Below, piece after piece: positions 9,249 to 17,936 of a stretch of DNA of 64,000 nt (position 1 is its first letter; each line of letters starts with the position of its first letter). A program made the position numbers and the translations under genes. The notes beneath the pieces are model-generated. The model saw only the letters and a list, made by a program, of their open reading frames with translations, was not told the origin of the DNA and did no database searches. Origin of the DNA: Flavobacteriaceae bacterium (lineage in GTDB: Bacteria > Bacteroidota > Bacteroidia > UKL13-3); assembly GCA_009693575.1 (NCBI GenBank), contig SHWZ01000008.1, positions 1-64,000 on the forward strand. The letters run 5' to 3'.

Positions 9249-9848
9249 CTACAATAAAACCAACTGCCTTGGTAGTAAGGTGAAGGACTTGCGATGAAGC
9301 TTACAAGGTCCATGCAGCCTGATACCTTGACGGTGGGATAGGGTGGGGTATCCTTTATTTTTGTCCCAGCCGAAGTGGGGGTGTTTTAGGTGGGCGGCTT
9401 CCATGTATTCGTCTCGATGCGTTTTTGCTAGTATGGATGCGGCAGCAATGCTCATATAAATGGCATCCCCCTTTATCACTGTGAGATACTGTAGTTTCTT
9501 GTATGGCTTGAATCGGTTGCCGTCAATAAGCAATATGTTTGGCTTGGTTTTCTTAAGCAAAATATCCAAAGCCCTGTGCATGGATAGTATTGATGCGTTC
9601 AGGATGTTTATCTCATCAATCTCTTCAGGGGTGCATTGTGCCACTGCCCACTGGCATTCTTTCTCGATGATTGGCCGCAGTTGATCCCGTTGTTTTTCGG
9701 TGAGTTGCTTTGAGTCGTTAAGCAGCTTGTTTTTGAACCCGTTGGGCAACACAACTGCAGCAGCAAATACAGGCCCTGCCAAGCAACCACGCCCAGCCTC
9801 GTCACAGCCAGCTTCCAATTGATCTTTGGTGTGGTAGGGTTTTAGCAT
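9249..9848 (-). CDS. rnhB: Ribonuclease HII
   Basis: AGCDEAGRGCLAGPVFAAAVVLP, ILLIDGNRFKP, IKGDAIYMSIAAASILAKTHRDEYM, YPTLSHRQGIRLHGP. Confidence 0.95.
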   Translation of the reverse strand: MLKPYHTKDQLEAGCDEAGRGCLAGPVFAAAVVLPNGFKNKLLNDSKQLTEKQRDQLRPIIEKECQWAVAQCTPEEIDEINILNASILSMHRALDILLKKTKPNILLIDGNRFKPYKKLQYLTVIKGDAIYMSIAAASILAKTHRDEYMEAAHLKHPHFGWDKNKGYPTLSHRQGIRLHGPCKLHRKSFTLLPRQLVLL

Positions 9849-9910
9849 CTAGCAGCAAACTAAAAGGAGAAATGTTAATTGGGGTACTTCCGATTCAATT
9901 AACCAAAAAG

Positions 9911-9937
9911 AAAGTCCCACGTAAAACGAAGGACTTT
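9911..9937 (-). terminator. Terminator-like hairpin downstream of 9959..10462
   Basis: AAAGTCC-ca-CGTaaaACG-aa-GGACTTT; the minus strand continues CTTTTTGG. Confidence 0.5.
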
Positions 9938-9958
9938 AATCAAATAGAATTAGTATTA

Positions 9959-10462
9959 TTAATTGGTGTGAATGGTTAGCATTATTTTATGGTAGCCAGA
10001 TTTGGCGGGGTTTTTTTCCATGCTTAATGTTACTTTTGGTCCACATTGGCTGTCCACCGTTTCCTTAAATGCAATGCTATTGCCTTTATTATTATCTGGA
10101 ATAAATTGTTTCCAAGACTTCAGACAGCCTTTAATTATTCTTGCAAACTGGGCATAGTTCTTCTCCAGCAATGCCTTGTCCGACTTTTCCTGCATCTTGC
10201 AACTCAGATACCAATACTCACCGTTCAGGATAATGCGTGTATCGGCAGAGGTTGGCAGGTTCATTTTAGAAGTGTAGTATAGGTCAACTAAACCAGTTTT
10301 ACGTTCCTTTTTTATGGTTTCAAAGTTTTCATGGCTTGAAGTTATCATATCTTTAAGCACACGACAAAAATCGTTTTCACTTTCAGGACTCAATTGGCTG
10401 CTGCCAATATTTGTGCTTGCCAACAAGACAAGCATGGCGGTGATAATGGATGTCTTTTTCAT
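9959..10462 (-). CDS. Hypothetical secreted protein
   Basis: 167-aa ORF with signal peptide MKKTSIITAMLVLLASTNIGSS; no recognisable family. Confidence 0.6.
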   Translation of the reverse strand: MKKTSIITAMLVLLASTNIGSSQLSPESENDFCRVLKDMITSSHENFETIKKERKTGLVDLYYTSKMNLPTSADTRIILNGEYWYLSCKMQEKSDKALLEKNYAQFARIIKGCLKSWKQFIPDNNKGNSIAFKETVDSQCGPKVTLSMEKNPAKSGYHKIMLTIHTN

Positions 10463-10469
10463 TTTTGGT

Positions 10470-11096
10470 TCACAATATTAAGGATGATGATTCAATGCCC
10501 CAAACAAGTAGTGCTTGCTCAGTCTGTTTTTTGTATAGAACACATTTTATGCCATTAGGTTGCTTTCTTATTTCTCCAACCCAAACTTTTTTTTCTAAAG
10601 GTTGACTTACTTCGAGTTGCTTTTTGAAATCAAGCCCGCCGTGTCCATCTATTTTGTACATAGTTTCCTTTGCTCCCCATAGTTGGTAGAGCTCTTCAAT
10701 GTCCATAGCCCATTGTTCATTTTGTCCAACAAACTTATGAGCAATTCTAGCTATTCTGTTTCCAACAATTTCTACATCCACCCCACACTTATATCTGGAA
10801 ACAATGGCTGCTGCATATCCTTTAGTGTGGCTCACGCTAACATTCAAGTCGGAGTTGAGCAGCCCAAGACCTTTGTTTTCTTTTCGGTAAATGGCGAAGG
10901 AAGGGGGAAGCAGATGTGCTAAAGCAAGGCGGCTGGCCATCCATTCTTTCACTGAACTTTCCAATTTGAAGTCTGCCTCACAGGCCGACTCATCGGTTAT
11001 TGCAGACATCATTTGCCTCAATTCCTCAATGCTTTCTGTTATTTTCCAAAGAGATACATTGGCTTGCGGGTGGACTTGATAAAAGGCTATTGGCAT
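10470..11096 (-). CDS. 4'-phosphopantetheinyl transferase superfamily protein
   Basis: NVSVSHTKGYAAAIVS, CGVDVEIVGNRIARIAHKF, LWGAKETMYK (GVDVE and WxxKE motifs). Confidence 0.88.
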   Translation of the reverse strand: MPIAFYQVHPQANVSLWKITESIEELRQMMSAITDESACEADFKLESSVKEWMASRLALAHLLPPSFAIYRKENKGLGLLNSDLNVSVSHTKGYAAAIVSRYKCGVDVEIVGNRIARIAHKFVGQNEQWAMDIEELYQLWGAKETMYKIDGHGGLDFKKQLEVSQPLEKKVWVGEIRKQPNGIKCVLYKKQTEQALLVWGIESSSLIL

Positions 11097-11220
11097 GGTT
11101 AGGCTACGAAAGTAATGCTTTCTAAATCACTAATTGATTTTACTATGTCCATTCGTAGAAAAGCATGACACTTTTTGAGGTTAAATTAATCCGATTTGAG
11201 CAAACCGTTACTTTTGCCCC

Positions 11221-11808
11221 GTGTTTTTTCTTAAAGACGAATTTTACCGATACCTCACATCCCGCCTTCGGCAAGGTTGGTGGACGTGGGTATTACGTAA
11301 AAAATTGTTGGCCAAAACCCCAACTGCCAGCATAGATTTGGATGTGAAAATTGTGGGTGTTCAAAACATATGCCTTGGCCAAGATGTACGTATAGATAAA
11401 GGCTGTTACCTGAATGCAGGCGGCAAAGAGTATATCGGGACAGATGGACGAATAGTGCTAGGCGACCATGTGATTGTTGGCTTCCATAGTATCTTGTTTG
11501 CAGGAGGAGGCCGCATAGAGATTGGCGACCTCACTCGCATCGGGTTGGGCTGCATTATTTCAGCACAAAGTGAAGATTCATTTGCTAACCCTGACACCAA
11601 ACCAGCTGAACACAAGCATATTTTTGAACTCGTACAAATTGGCAAATCGTGCCTTATTGCTGGCGGTGCCATCATCCTTGGTGGTTCTGATATTGGCGAC
11701 CATTCTATCATAGGTGCAGGTGCGGTAGTGAAAGGCAAGTATCCTCCCAACTCTACTCTCATCGGGAATCCAGCCCGTGCCATCCCACGTTTAACCTTTG
11801 ACAAATAA
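11221..11808 (+). CDS. Left-handed beta-helix (hexapeptide repeat) acyltransferase
   Basis: Hexapeptide repeats: DVRIDKGCYLNAGG, GRIVLGDHVIVGFHSILFAGGG, CLIAGGAIILGGSDIGDHSIIGAGAVVKGKYPPNSTLIGNPAR. GTG start 4 nt after a TACTTTTG box. Confidence 0.88.
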   Translation: MFFLKDEFYRYLTSRLRQGWWTWVLRKKLLAKTPTASIDLDVKIVGVQNICLGQDVRIDKGCYLNAGGKEYIGTDGRIVLGDHVIVGFHSILFAGGGRIEIGDLTRIGLGCIISAQSEDSFANPDTKPAEHKHIFELVQIGKSCLIAGGAIILGGSDIGDHSIIGAGAVVKGKYPPNSTLIGNPARAIPRLTFDK

Positions 11809-11810
11809 GA

Positions 11811-12107
11811 ATGACAGCTGCTGCACCCACACTTGAATTCCTATTGATGGATATTGTGAAACGCTTGTTTGACGAAATCGGTATAGGTTCAGGAAACTTG
11901 AACAACGAAACCCCATTATACGGCACACGAAATGGCATCAGCAGTCTTAGCCTAGTTCGTCTTATTGTTGACCTGGAAGAAGCCGTGGAAATCCATTTAC
12001 TAAAAACCATCACCATAGCCGACGAAAAAGTATTGAGCATGAGCAATTCACCCTTCAAAAATGTAGGAACTTTGCATGACTATTTAGAGGGACTTATAGC
12101 AAATTGA
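11811..12107 (+). CDS. Acyl-carrier-protein-like protein
   Basis: 98 aa; GISSLSLVRLIVDLEEAVEI resembles the ACP phosphopantetheine motif (DSL replaced by SSL); 2 nt after the acyltransferase stop. Confidence 0.6.
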   Translation: MTAAAPTLEFLLMDIVKRLFDEIGIGSGNLNNETPLYGTRNGISSLSLVRLIVDLEEAVEIHLLKTITIADEKVLSMSNSPFKNVGTLHDYLEGLIAN

Positions 12108-12189
12108 CGGGCCTCGTCCCGATTGTAATCAAGATTGCTTAACATGACATCAACGAATTGCCAAATCAACAAATTACCGAATTAACCTT

Positions 12190-12465
12190 ATGAATTTCCT
12201 CCCAAAAAAAGACCACGACCTTGTAGGATTTATACTGGGTGCGGCCGCCCCTGTGGTAATGATTTCTCTGTTTATGCTGATGCGTGAACGGCATATTTTC
12301 AGCCTGAGTGAAGACAGCCGTGACACTGAAATGGTAATGAGCATCGCAGTTAATTTACTATTCTTTTACTATTACTTAAACAGGGGCATGATGCTGTCCG
12401 TGCGTGGTATTGTACTTTCGTGCATCCTTTGGGCCTTAATTTATATCTTCAAATTTATTATCTAA
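12190..12465 (+). CDS. Small hypothetical membrane protein
   Basis: 91 aa with three hydrophobic segments (LVGFILGAAAPVVMISLFMLM; AVNLLFFYYYL; GIVLSCILWALIYIFKFII). Confidence 0.6.
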   Translation: MNFLPKKDHDLVGFILGAAAPVVMISLFMLMRERHIFSLSEDSRDTEMVMSIAVNLLFFYYYLNRGMMLSVRGIVLSCILWALIYIFKFII

Positions 12466-12472
12466 AAACATT

Positions 12473-15028
12473 ATGCAACTAAAAAACGTACTTCTTTCCA
12501 GCCTTTGCTGCTTTTCATTGGTTACCACAAACGCACAAGTCATTACCATTCGTGAGGCCCGCACCAAAACACTTGGCACATCTGTACAACTCCGTGGCGT
12601 AGTCACCAATGGTGATGAAATAGGCACCATCCGATACATACAAGACGGCACAGCTGGAATTGGCGTTTTTGCCATGTCAGCCGCGAACCTAAAACGGGGC
12701 GACAGTATAGAAGTGAAAGGTACCCTTGGCCACTTTAACAACCTGCTGCAATTAAGTAGTAATGTTACTTTGTCTGTACTCAAGAGTGGTGTTACCCTTC
12801 CTCAACCAATCGCTTTCAACGGCCCTTTGAGTGGAGCATTTGCCAAACAGTATGAAAGTATGTTGGTTCGAATAAATGGTGTGACAGGTTTACAGTCGTT
12901 GAGCGGCAGCACCTGTGGTGGAGCAGCATCCTTGTTTGGAGGAAATACGAACTACTGTATAAATAGCAGCAGCGGCACCCCGCTTCGTGTGGTTAATCCT
13001 GCCAATAGTGCTGGCGACTTGATAGGTAAAAATGTACCTACCGGGAGTATATCGGTAATAGGCATTGTGAGCTTGTTCAACAAAGGTTCGTTTAGTGGTG
13101 GCACAACCACCGACCCACAGTATTATGACACTACATTAATCAATGGTTATCAACTTCTAACCAGGCTTTATGAAGACTTAGTATTACCTCCAAAACCAAA
13201 TATACTATCTGACCCTAAGCCAGTAACTATATTTGAAGACAACGCAACTAAATATACTATTTGGGGTTATAGTGTTCAGGTAAGTTTTAACACACAAAAT
13301 TTGGGAACAACTCGTTTTGAGTACGGCCTAACCCCTGCTTTCGGAAACACCATCGGTGACTCCAATTATTCAAACACACATGGAGCGATGCTAAACTTTC
13401 TCACGCCAGGCACATTGTATTACCTACGGGGCATTTCTGCCAATCCAAACGGGGTATCAGTCTCTCGAACGGTGATGATTGCCACCAAAAGCAAAAGCAG
13501 CGGCGAAATTAGAGTATACTTTAACAATCCGGTGGATACTTCGGCAGCTACTTTCCAGAAAGCTATTTACCTCGACAAAACCTTTGATGATACATTGGTA
13601 GCCTACATCAACAAGGCAAAAGAAAATATAGACTTCGCCATTTACAATATAAATCCAACCGGTCAAACAGACATCATAGCAGCCCTGAACAACGCACATA
13701 CCCGAGGTGTGAAAGTGCGGGTGGTATACGAGGGCGGCACGGCCAATGTGGGCCTGAATAATTTGAACCCTGCCATTGGAGCAATTAACCGGAATACAAC
13801 CACAGGCATCATGCACAACAAGTTTATGAGTATAGATGCATTCGCCGCCGATCCAATGCAGCCTTGGGTCTGGACAGGAAGTACGAACCTAACGGCAAAT
13901 CAAATTGAAAAAGATAACAACCAAATGTTTTTTATCCAAGACCAAAGCTTGGCCAAGGCTTATGTATTAGAAACAAATGAAATGTTTGGTAGCTCTGGCT
14001 CACAACCTGATGTGAATAAATCGCTTTTTGGCCCCAGCAAGGTAGACAATACACCACATCAATTTATGATTGGGAATGTTGGAGTGGAGCAGTATTTCAG
14101 CCCCAGTGACCGCACTACTTTCAGAATAATTGATGCTATAAAGACGGCGAACAAAGATATATTTATACAAGTGATGAGTTTCACCCGAAGTGACATCGCC
14201 ACAGCTATTCGCAACAGTATTTATGCAGGAGCTTATGGAGCAGCCATTATGAACGATACAGGAAGCGGAGCTGCTGTAAATGTATACACTACATTGGCTG
14301 CGAGCAATGTGATGGGCAATCGGGTGAAAGTGCAAACAGGCGGGGGAATAATGCACCAGAAAACCGGAATGATAGATGCCAACGATTGCAACAGTGACCC
14401 AATTGTGATAGCTGGCTCACACAACTGGAGCACCGCTGCTGAAAACGATAATGATGAGAATACACTCATCATCCATGATGCCAATATTACCAACCAGTTC
14501 TATCAGCAATTTTCGAACGCCTATCAAAAAATGACTGGGAACAAATTAAAAGGCTTTGCTAATTTTAGTTACAATAATCCTATGCTTTCTAAGTATGATT
14601 TTACCGATAGAAGCACCCTTAAAGCAACAACCTGGGCTTGGGATTTTGGGGATGGAGGGACATCCACTCTACAGAATCCTCAACATAATTTTTGGACTAA
14701 TGGAACATTTATAGCCAGACTTATTGCCAGCGACGGAACAAATACAGACACTGCCTGGGCAAGTCTAAGTGTAAATGGGAACAATGGAATATATTCTAAC
14801 TCCCATCTCCCTTTCTCTCTCTTGATTTACCCCAATCCAACTACCTCCAAATTCACCATCGAACTTCCTAGATCAACTGTTCTGATTTTATATGATTTGC
14901 AGGGAAAGCAACTGGCAGACTGGAAATTGCAAAATGGATTGCAGGAAGTGAGTTTGCCAAATCTTTCAACTGGAATATACATACTTAAAACCACAGAAGG
15001 AATAGCAGCCAAACTGCTGATTGAATAA
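12473..15028 (+). CDS. Secreted phospholipase-D-like protein with N-terminal OB-fold-like region, PKD domain and T9SS type A sorting domain
   Basis: Two HxKxxxxD motifs (MHNKFMSIDA; MHQKTGMIDA) with TGSTNLTANQIEKDNNQ and AGSHNWSTAAENDNDEN; PKD WAWDFGDGGTSTLQNPQHNF; tail LLIYPNPTTSKFTIELPRS...GIYILKTTEGIAAKLLIE. Confidence 0.9.
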   Translation: MQLKNVLLSSLCCFSLVTTNAQVITIREARTKTLGTSVQLRGVVTNGDEIGTIRYIQDGTAGIGVFAMSAANLKRGDSIEVKGTLGHFNNLLQLSSNVTLSVLKSGVTLPQPIAFNGPLSGAFAKQYESMLVRINGVTGLQSLSGSTCGGAASLFGGNTNYCINSSSGTPLRVVNPANSAGDLIGKNVPTGSISVIGIVSLFNKGSFSGGTTTDPQYYDTTLINGYQLLTRLYEDLVLPPKPNILSDPKPVTIFEDNATKYTIWGYSVQVSFNTQNLGTTRFEYGLTPAFGNTIGDSNYSNTHGAMLNFLTPGTLYYLRGISANPNGVSVSRTVMIATKSKSSGEIRVYFNNPVDTSAATFQKAIYLDKTFDDTLVAYINKAKENIDFAIYNINPTGQTDIIAALNNAHTRGVKVRVVYEGGTANVGLNNLNPAIGAINRNTTTGIMHNKFMSIDAFAADPMQPWVWTGSTNLTANQIEKDNNQMFFIQDQSLAKAYVLETNEMFGSSGSQPDVNKSLFGPSKVDNTPHQFMIGNVGVEQYFSPSDRTTFRIIDAIKTANKDIFIQVMSFTRSDIATAIRNSIYAGAYGAAIMNDTGSGAAVNVYTTLAASNVMGNRVKVQTGGGIMHQKTGMIDANDCNSDPIVIAGSHNWSTAAENDNDENTLIIHDANITNQFYQQFSNAYQKMTGNKLKGFANFSYNNPMLSKYDFTDRSTLKATTWAWDFGDGGTSTLQNPQHNFWTNGTFIARLIASDGTNTDTAWASLSVNGNNGIYSNSHLPFSLLIYPNPTTSKFTIELPRSTVLILYDLQGKQLADWKLQNGLQEVSLPNLSTGIYILKTTEGIAAKLLIE

Positions 15029-15030
15029 GG

Positions 15031-15909
15031 ATGGTTGACTATAACGACAAAGAATGGTGGAGTGTCATTTTTCGCTTCCACAAGGCAGATACCTTCCGCA
15101 AACTGTTTCCTGTCATCCTGTGTATTGGGCTATATTCTTTTATAGTGGCATGGCTTGAGAAAAGCTACGCACACGGCTTTGATGCCCACCTAAAAAACCT
15201 TGGAGTACTGCATTCTATCTTGGGTTTTGCGTTGAGTATGCTTTTGGTGTTTCGCACCAACACTGCCTACGACCGCTGGTGGGAAGGCCGCAAACTTTGG
15301 GGAGCTTTGGTGAACAATAGCCGCAATCTGGCCATCAAGCTCGCCGCATTACTGCCTCAAGAGAAGGGAGACGATCGTGCATTTTTCAATGTGATGATAG
15401 GCAACTATGCTTTTGTGCTGAAAAACCATTTGCGGAAAAAGCAGGTAGAACATGAGTTTGAAGAACATGGGGAACTGGACAAGGAATACATTTCCAATTT
15501 TAAACACCAACCAAACAAAATAGCATCCGCTATGACCCTGCGTTTGGTTTCGCTGCAACGGCAAGGCACATTGAGCAATAACGATATGCTTCTGCTCAAC
15601 AATGAATTTTCGTCATTCACTGATATATGTGGCGGCTGCGAACGCATAGCCAATACCCCTATTCCATTTTCCTATTCTTCTTTTATCAAAAAGTTTATCG
15701 CCCTGTATATACTTAGCTTGCCCATTGGGTATGTTATTACCTTGGGCTACTATGTCATTCCTGTAGTCATGTTTGTATCGTATGTGCTTCTAAGCTTGGA
15801 AATGATTGCCGAAGAAGTGGAAAACCCATTTGGCACCGATGCCAACGACCTACCAACTGACCAGATAGCAGCTGGGATTCGCACAGCAGTGAGTGATATA
15901 TTTGAGTAA
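15031..15909 (+). CDS. Bestrophin-like (UPF0187/YneE) family membrane protein
   Basis: LGFALSMLLVFRTNTAYDRWWEGRKLWGALVNNSRNLA and EVENPFGTDANDLPTDQI. Confidence 0.9.
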   Translation: MVDYNDKEWWSVIFRFHKADTFRKLFPVILCIGLYSFIVAWLEKSYAHGFDAHLKNLGVLHSILGFALSMLLVFRTNTAYDRWWEGRKLWGALVNNSRNLAIKLAALLPQEKGDDRAFFNVMIGNYAFVLKNHLRKKQVEHEFEEHGELDKEYISNFKHQPNKIASAMTLRLVSLQRQGTLSNNDMLLLNNEFSSFTDICGGCERIANTPIPFSYSSFIKKFIALYILSLPIGYVITLGYYVIPVVMFVSYVLLSLEMIAEEVENPFGTDANDLPTDQIAAGIRTAVSDIFE

Positions 15910-15938
15910 GGGATTTCTGATAACCCTACCTTTGCCAC

Positions 15939-16724
15939 ATGAACAAGAAAATATTCTTCCTGCTAATAGCTGCTGCATGTGTGCGTGTTCCGGTGACGAA
16001 CCGCAAACAAATGAAGCTACTGCCAGAAACTATGTTACAAAACATGGCAGCTACCGAATATAAGGCAGTGATAAGCAAAGGGCCTATTTCCCAGAATGCA
16101 ACTGATATAGAAAGAATACGAAAGGTTGGTAACCGAATTTCATCGGCCATTAGGAATTATCTGGTAAAACATAAGCAAGACAAAAGGCTACAAGGCATTG
16201 CATGGGAGTTTAACCTGATAGAACAACAAGTGGTGAACGCCTGGTGCATGCCTGGTGGCAAATTGGCTTTTTACACTGGTATTATGCCGCTGTGCAATAC
16301 GGATGAATTTATAGCAACCGTGATGGGGCACGAGATAGCACATGCCATAGCCCGCCATGGAAACGAACGCATGAGCCAACAACTGTTGCTCACCACAGGC
16401 CAAGTTGCGGTGAGTGTTGCAGTGGCCAACAAGCCCAAGGAAACACAGGATCTATTCTTGCAAGCTTATGGAGTTGGCACTGCCCTTGGATTAATACTAC
16501 CATATAGCCGACTGCATGAATATGAAGCCGACAAAATGGGGCTGGTGTTTATGGCCATGGCCGGCTACAACCCACGCAAATCAGTTGATTTCTGGAAAAA
16601 GATGGCGGCACTTGGCGGACAAAAACCACCGCAGTTTATGAGCACACACCCTTCAGACGAAAACAGGATAGCAGAGCTGAATAAGTTTATGCCAACGGCT
16701 TTGGGTTATTTTCAGGGGAAGTAA
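15939..16724 (+). CDS. M48 family metallopeptidase
   Basis: Zinc motif VMGHEIAHAIARHGNERM, third ligand YEADKMGLVFMAMAGYNP, HPSDENRIAEL. Confidence 0.92.
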   Translation: MNKKIFFLLIAAACVRVPVTNRKQMKLLPETMLQNMAATEYKAVISKGPISQNATDIERIRKVGNRISSAIRNYLVKHKQDKRLQGIAWEFNLIEQQVVNAWCMPGGKLAFYTGIMPLCNTDEFIATVMGHEIAHAIARHGNERMSQQLLLTTGQVAVSVAVANKPKETQDLFLQAYGVGTALGLILPYSRLHEYEADKMGLVFMAMAGYNPRKSVDFWKKMAALGGQKPPQFMSTHPSDENRIAELNKFMPTALGYFQGK

Positions 16725-16735
16725 AAAATTCGATT

Positions 16736-17917
16736 ATGAATAAAACTGCTATTTCCGCATTCATATTTTTTTTGTCAACTGTTGCAAATGCACAACTTAA
16801 ACTAGTAACCCCAATTGACGGGCAATACCTCAAGGACTATTTCATTGTGAACTATGTAGACTTGGACACTGCAAAAGGTTCGATGCATGATATAAACTGT
16901 GGCATCAAAACCTATGACGGCCATGCAGGAATTGACTTTGCATTAAAGAATTTCAAGCAGATGGACAGCGGGGTAACCGTGAAGGCTGCTGCTGGGGGAA
17001 GAGTTGTGGCAGTAACCGATTCGGCATTTGACCGAAGCAAAAGCGTTAATGGGCTTGGCTTTGCTAATTATATTTGCATTAAACATCTGGGAGGATATTA
17101 TACATACTATGCTCACTTGAGAAAGGGCTCAGCTAACGTAAAATTAAATGATTCGGTAACTGAAGGACAAGCAATAGCCTTTGTGGGAAGTGCAGGCAAC
17201 AGCACCGACCCGCACCTTCATTTTGAAATTTGGTATCAAAGCAGCTATTATTTTGAGCCTTCGCAAGGCACTTGCCAAACTTATCCTAGTTTCTGGAAGA
17301 ACCAATTGAATTATGATACGGCGTACCGTTTTATGGATAACGGCTTAATCAATTTTATACCGTCACTTGACACCTTAAAAGAGCGACCATTAAGCCAAAC
17401 AATATTCAATGCCAATGATAGCTTTGTTAGCTTCTGGACTCACTATGCAGGTGCCAAGTCTGGTGATAGCATTCGGATTGATTGGATAGATCCACAAGGA
17501 GCTTTATATTTTTCTTTTAAGTATACCGAAAACTATACTTACTGGTATTATTACTGGTTTAGCTATATCTATAAACCCAAAAAAGGTGGGCAGTACTTTG
17601 CCAAGTTGTATATCAATGGCCAGTTGACCAATAGCACTCCATTTTTTGTTACTTATCCAACAAGCATTTCAGAATCAGAACAGGCCAAACCTGCTGTGTT
17701 TTGTAATGGAAAGGACTTTATGATTCAAACGCCAACAGAAATGAGACAAACACAATTGAGCTTGTATGATAGCCAAGGCCGAAAAGTGTTTTATGATTGT
17801 CAGGCCGCCGGAAAACAATTTAGCATGAAATCAGAGGGACTGGCAAAAGGAGTATATATGCTACAGCTAAAAGATGAACTTGTGGAATATACTATTCCTT
17901 TGGTAGTAGGATTTTAG
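16736..17917 (+). CDS. M23-family peptidase, secreted, T9SS-like C-terminal domain
   Basis: Signal peptide; GHAGIDFAL, GLGFANYICIKHLGGYYTYYAHLRKGS, GSAGNSTDPHLHFEIWYQ; C-terminal LSLYDSQGRKVFYD...LAKGVYMLQL. Confidence 0.88.
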   Translation: MNKTAISAFIFFLSTVANAQLKLVTPIDGQYLKDYFIVNYVDLDTAKGSMHDINCGIKTYDGHAGIDFALKNFKQMDSGVTVKAAAGGRVVAVTDSAFDRSKSVNGLGFANYICIKHLGGYYTYYAHLRKGSANVKLNDSVTEGQAIAFVGSAGNSTDPHLHFEIWYQSSYYFEPSQGTCQTYPSFWKNQLNYDTAYRFMDNGLINFIPSLDTLKERPLSQTIFNANDSFVSFWTHYAGAKSGDSIRIDWIDPQGALYFSFKYTENYTYWYYYWFSYIYKPKKGGQYFAKLYINGQLTNSTPFFVTYPTSISESEQAKPAVFCNGKDFMIQTPTEMRQTQLSLYDSQGRKVFYDCQAAGKQFSMKSEGLAKGVYMLQLKDELVEYTIPLVVGF

Positions 17918-17936
17918 GACCTACTATTTACTAAAA

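Noticed and set aside
12473-15028. Phospholipase-D protein as part of an anti-phage or T6SS effector system
   Set aside because: It has a Sec signal and T9SS tail, and no immunity, helicase or sensor genes adjoin it.
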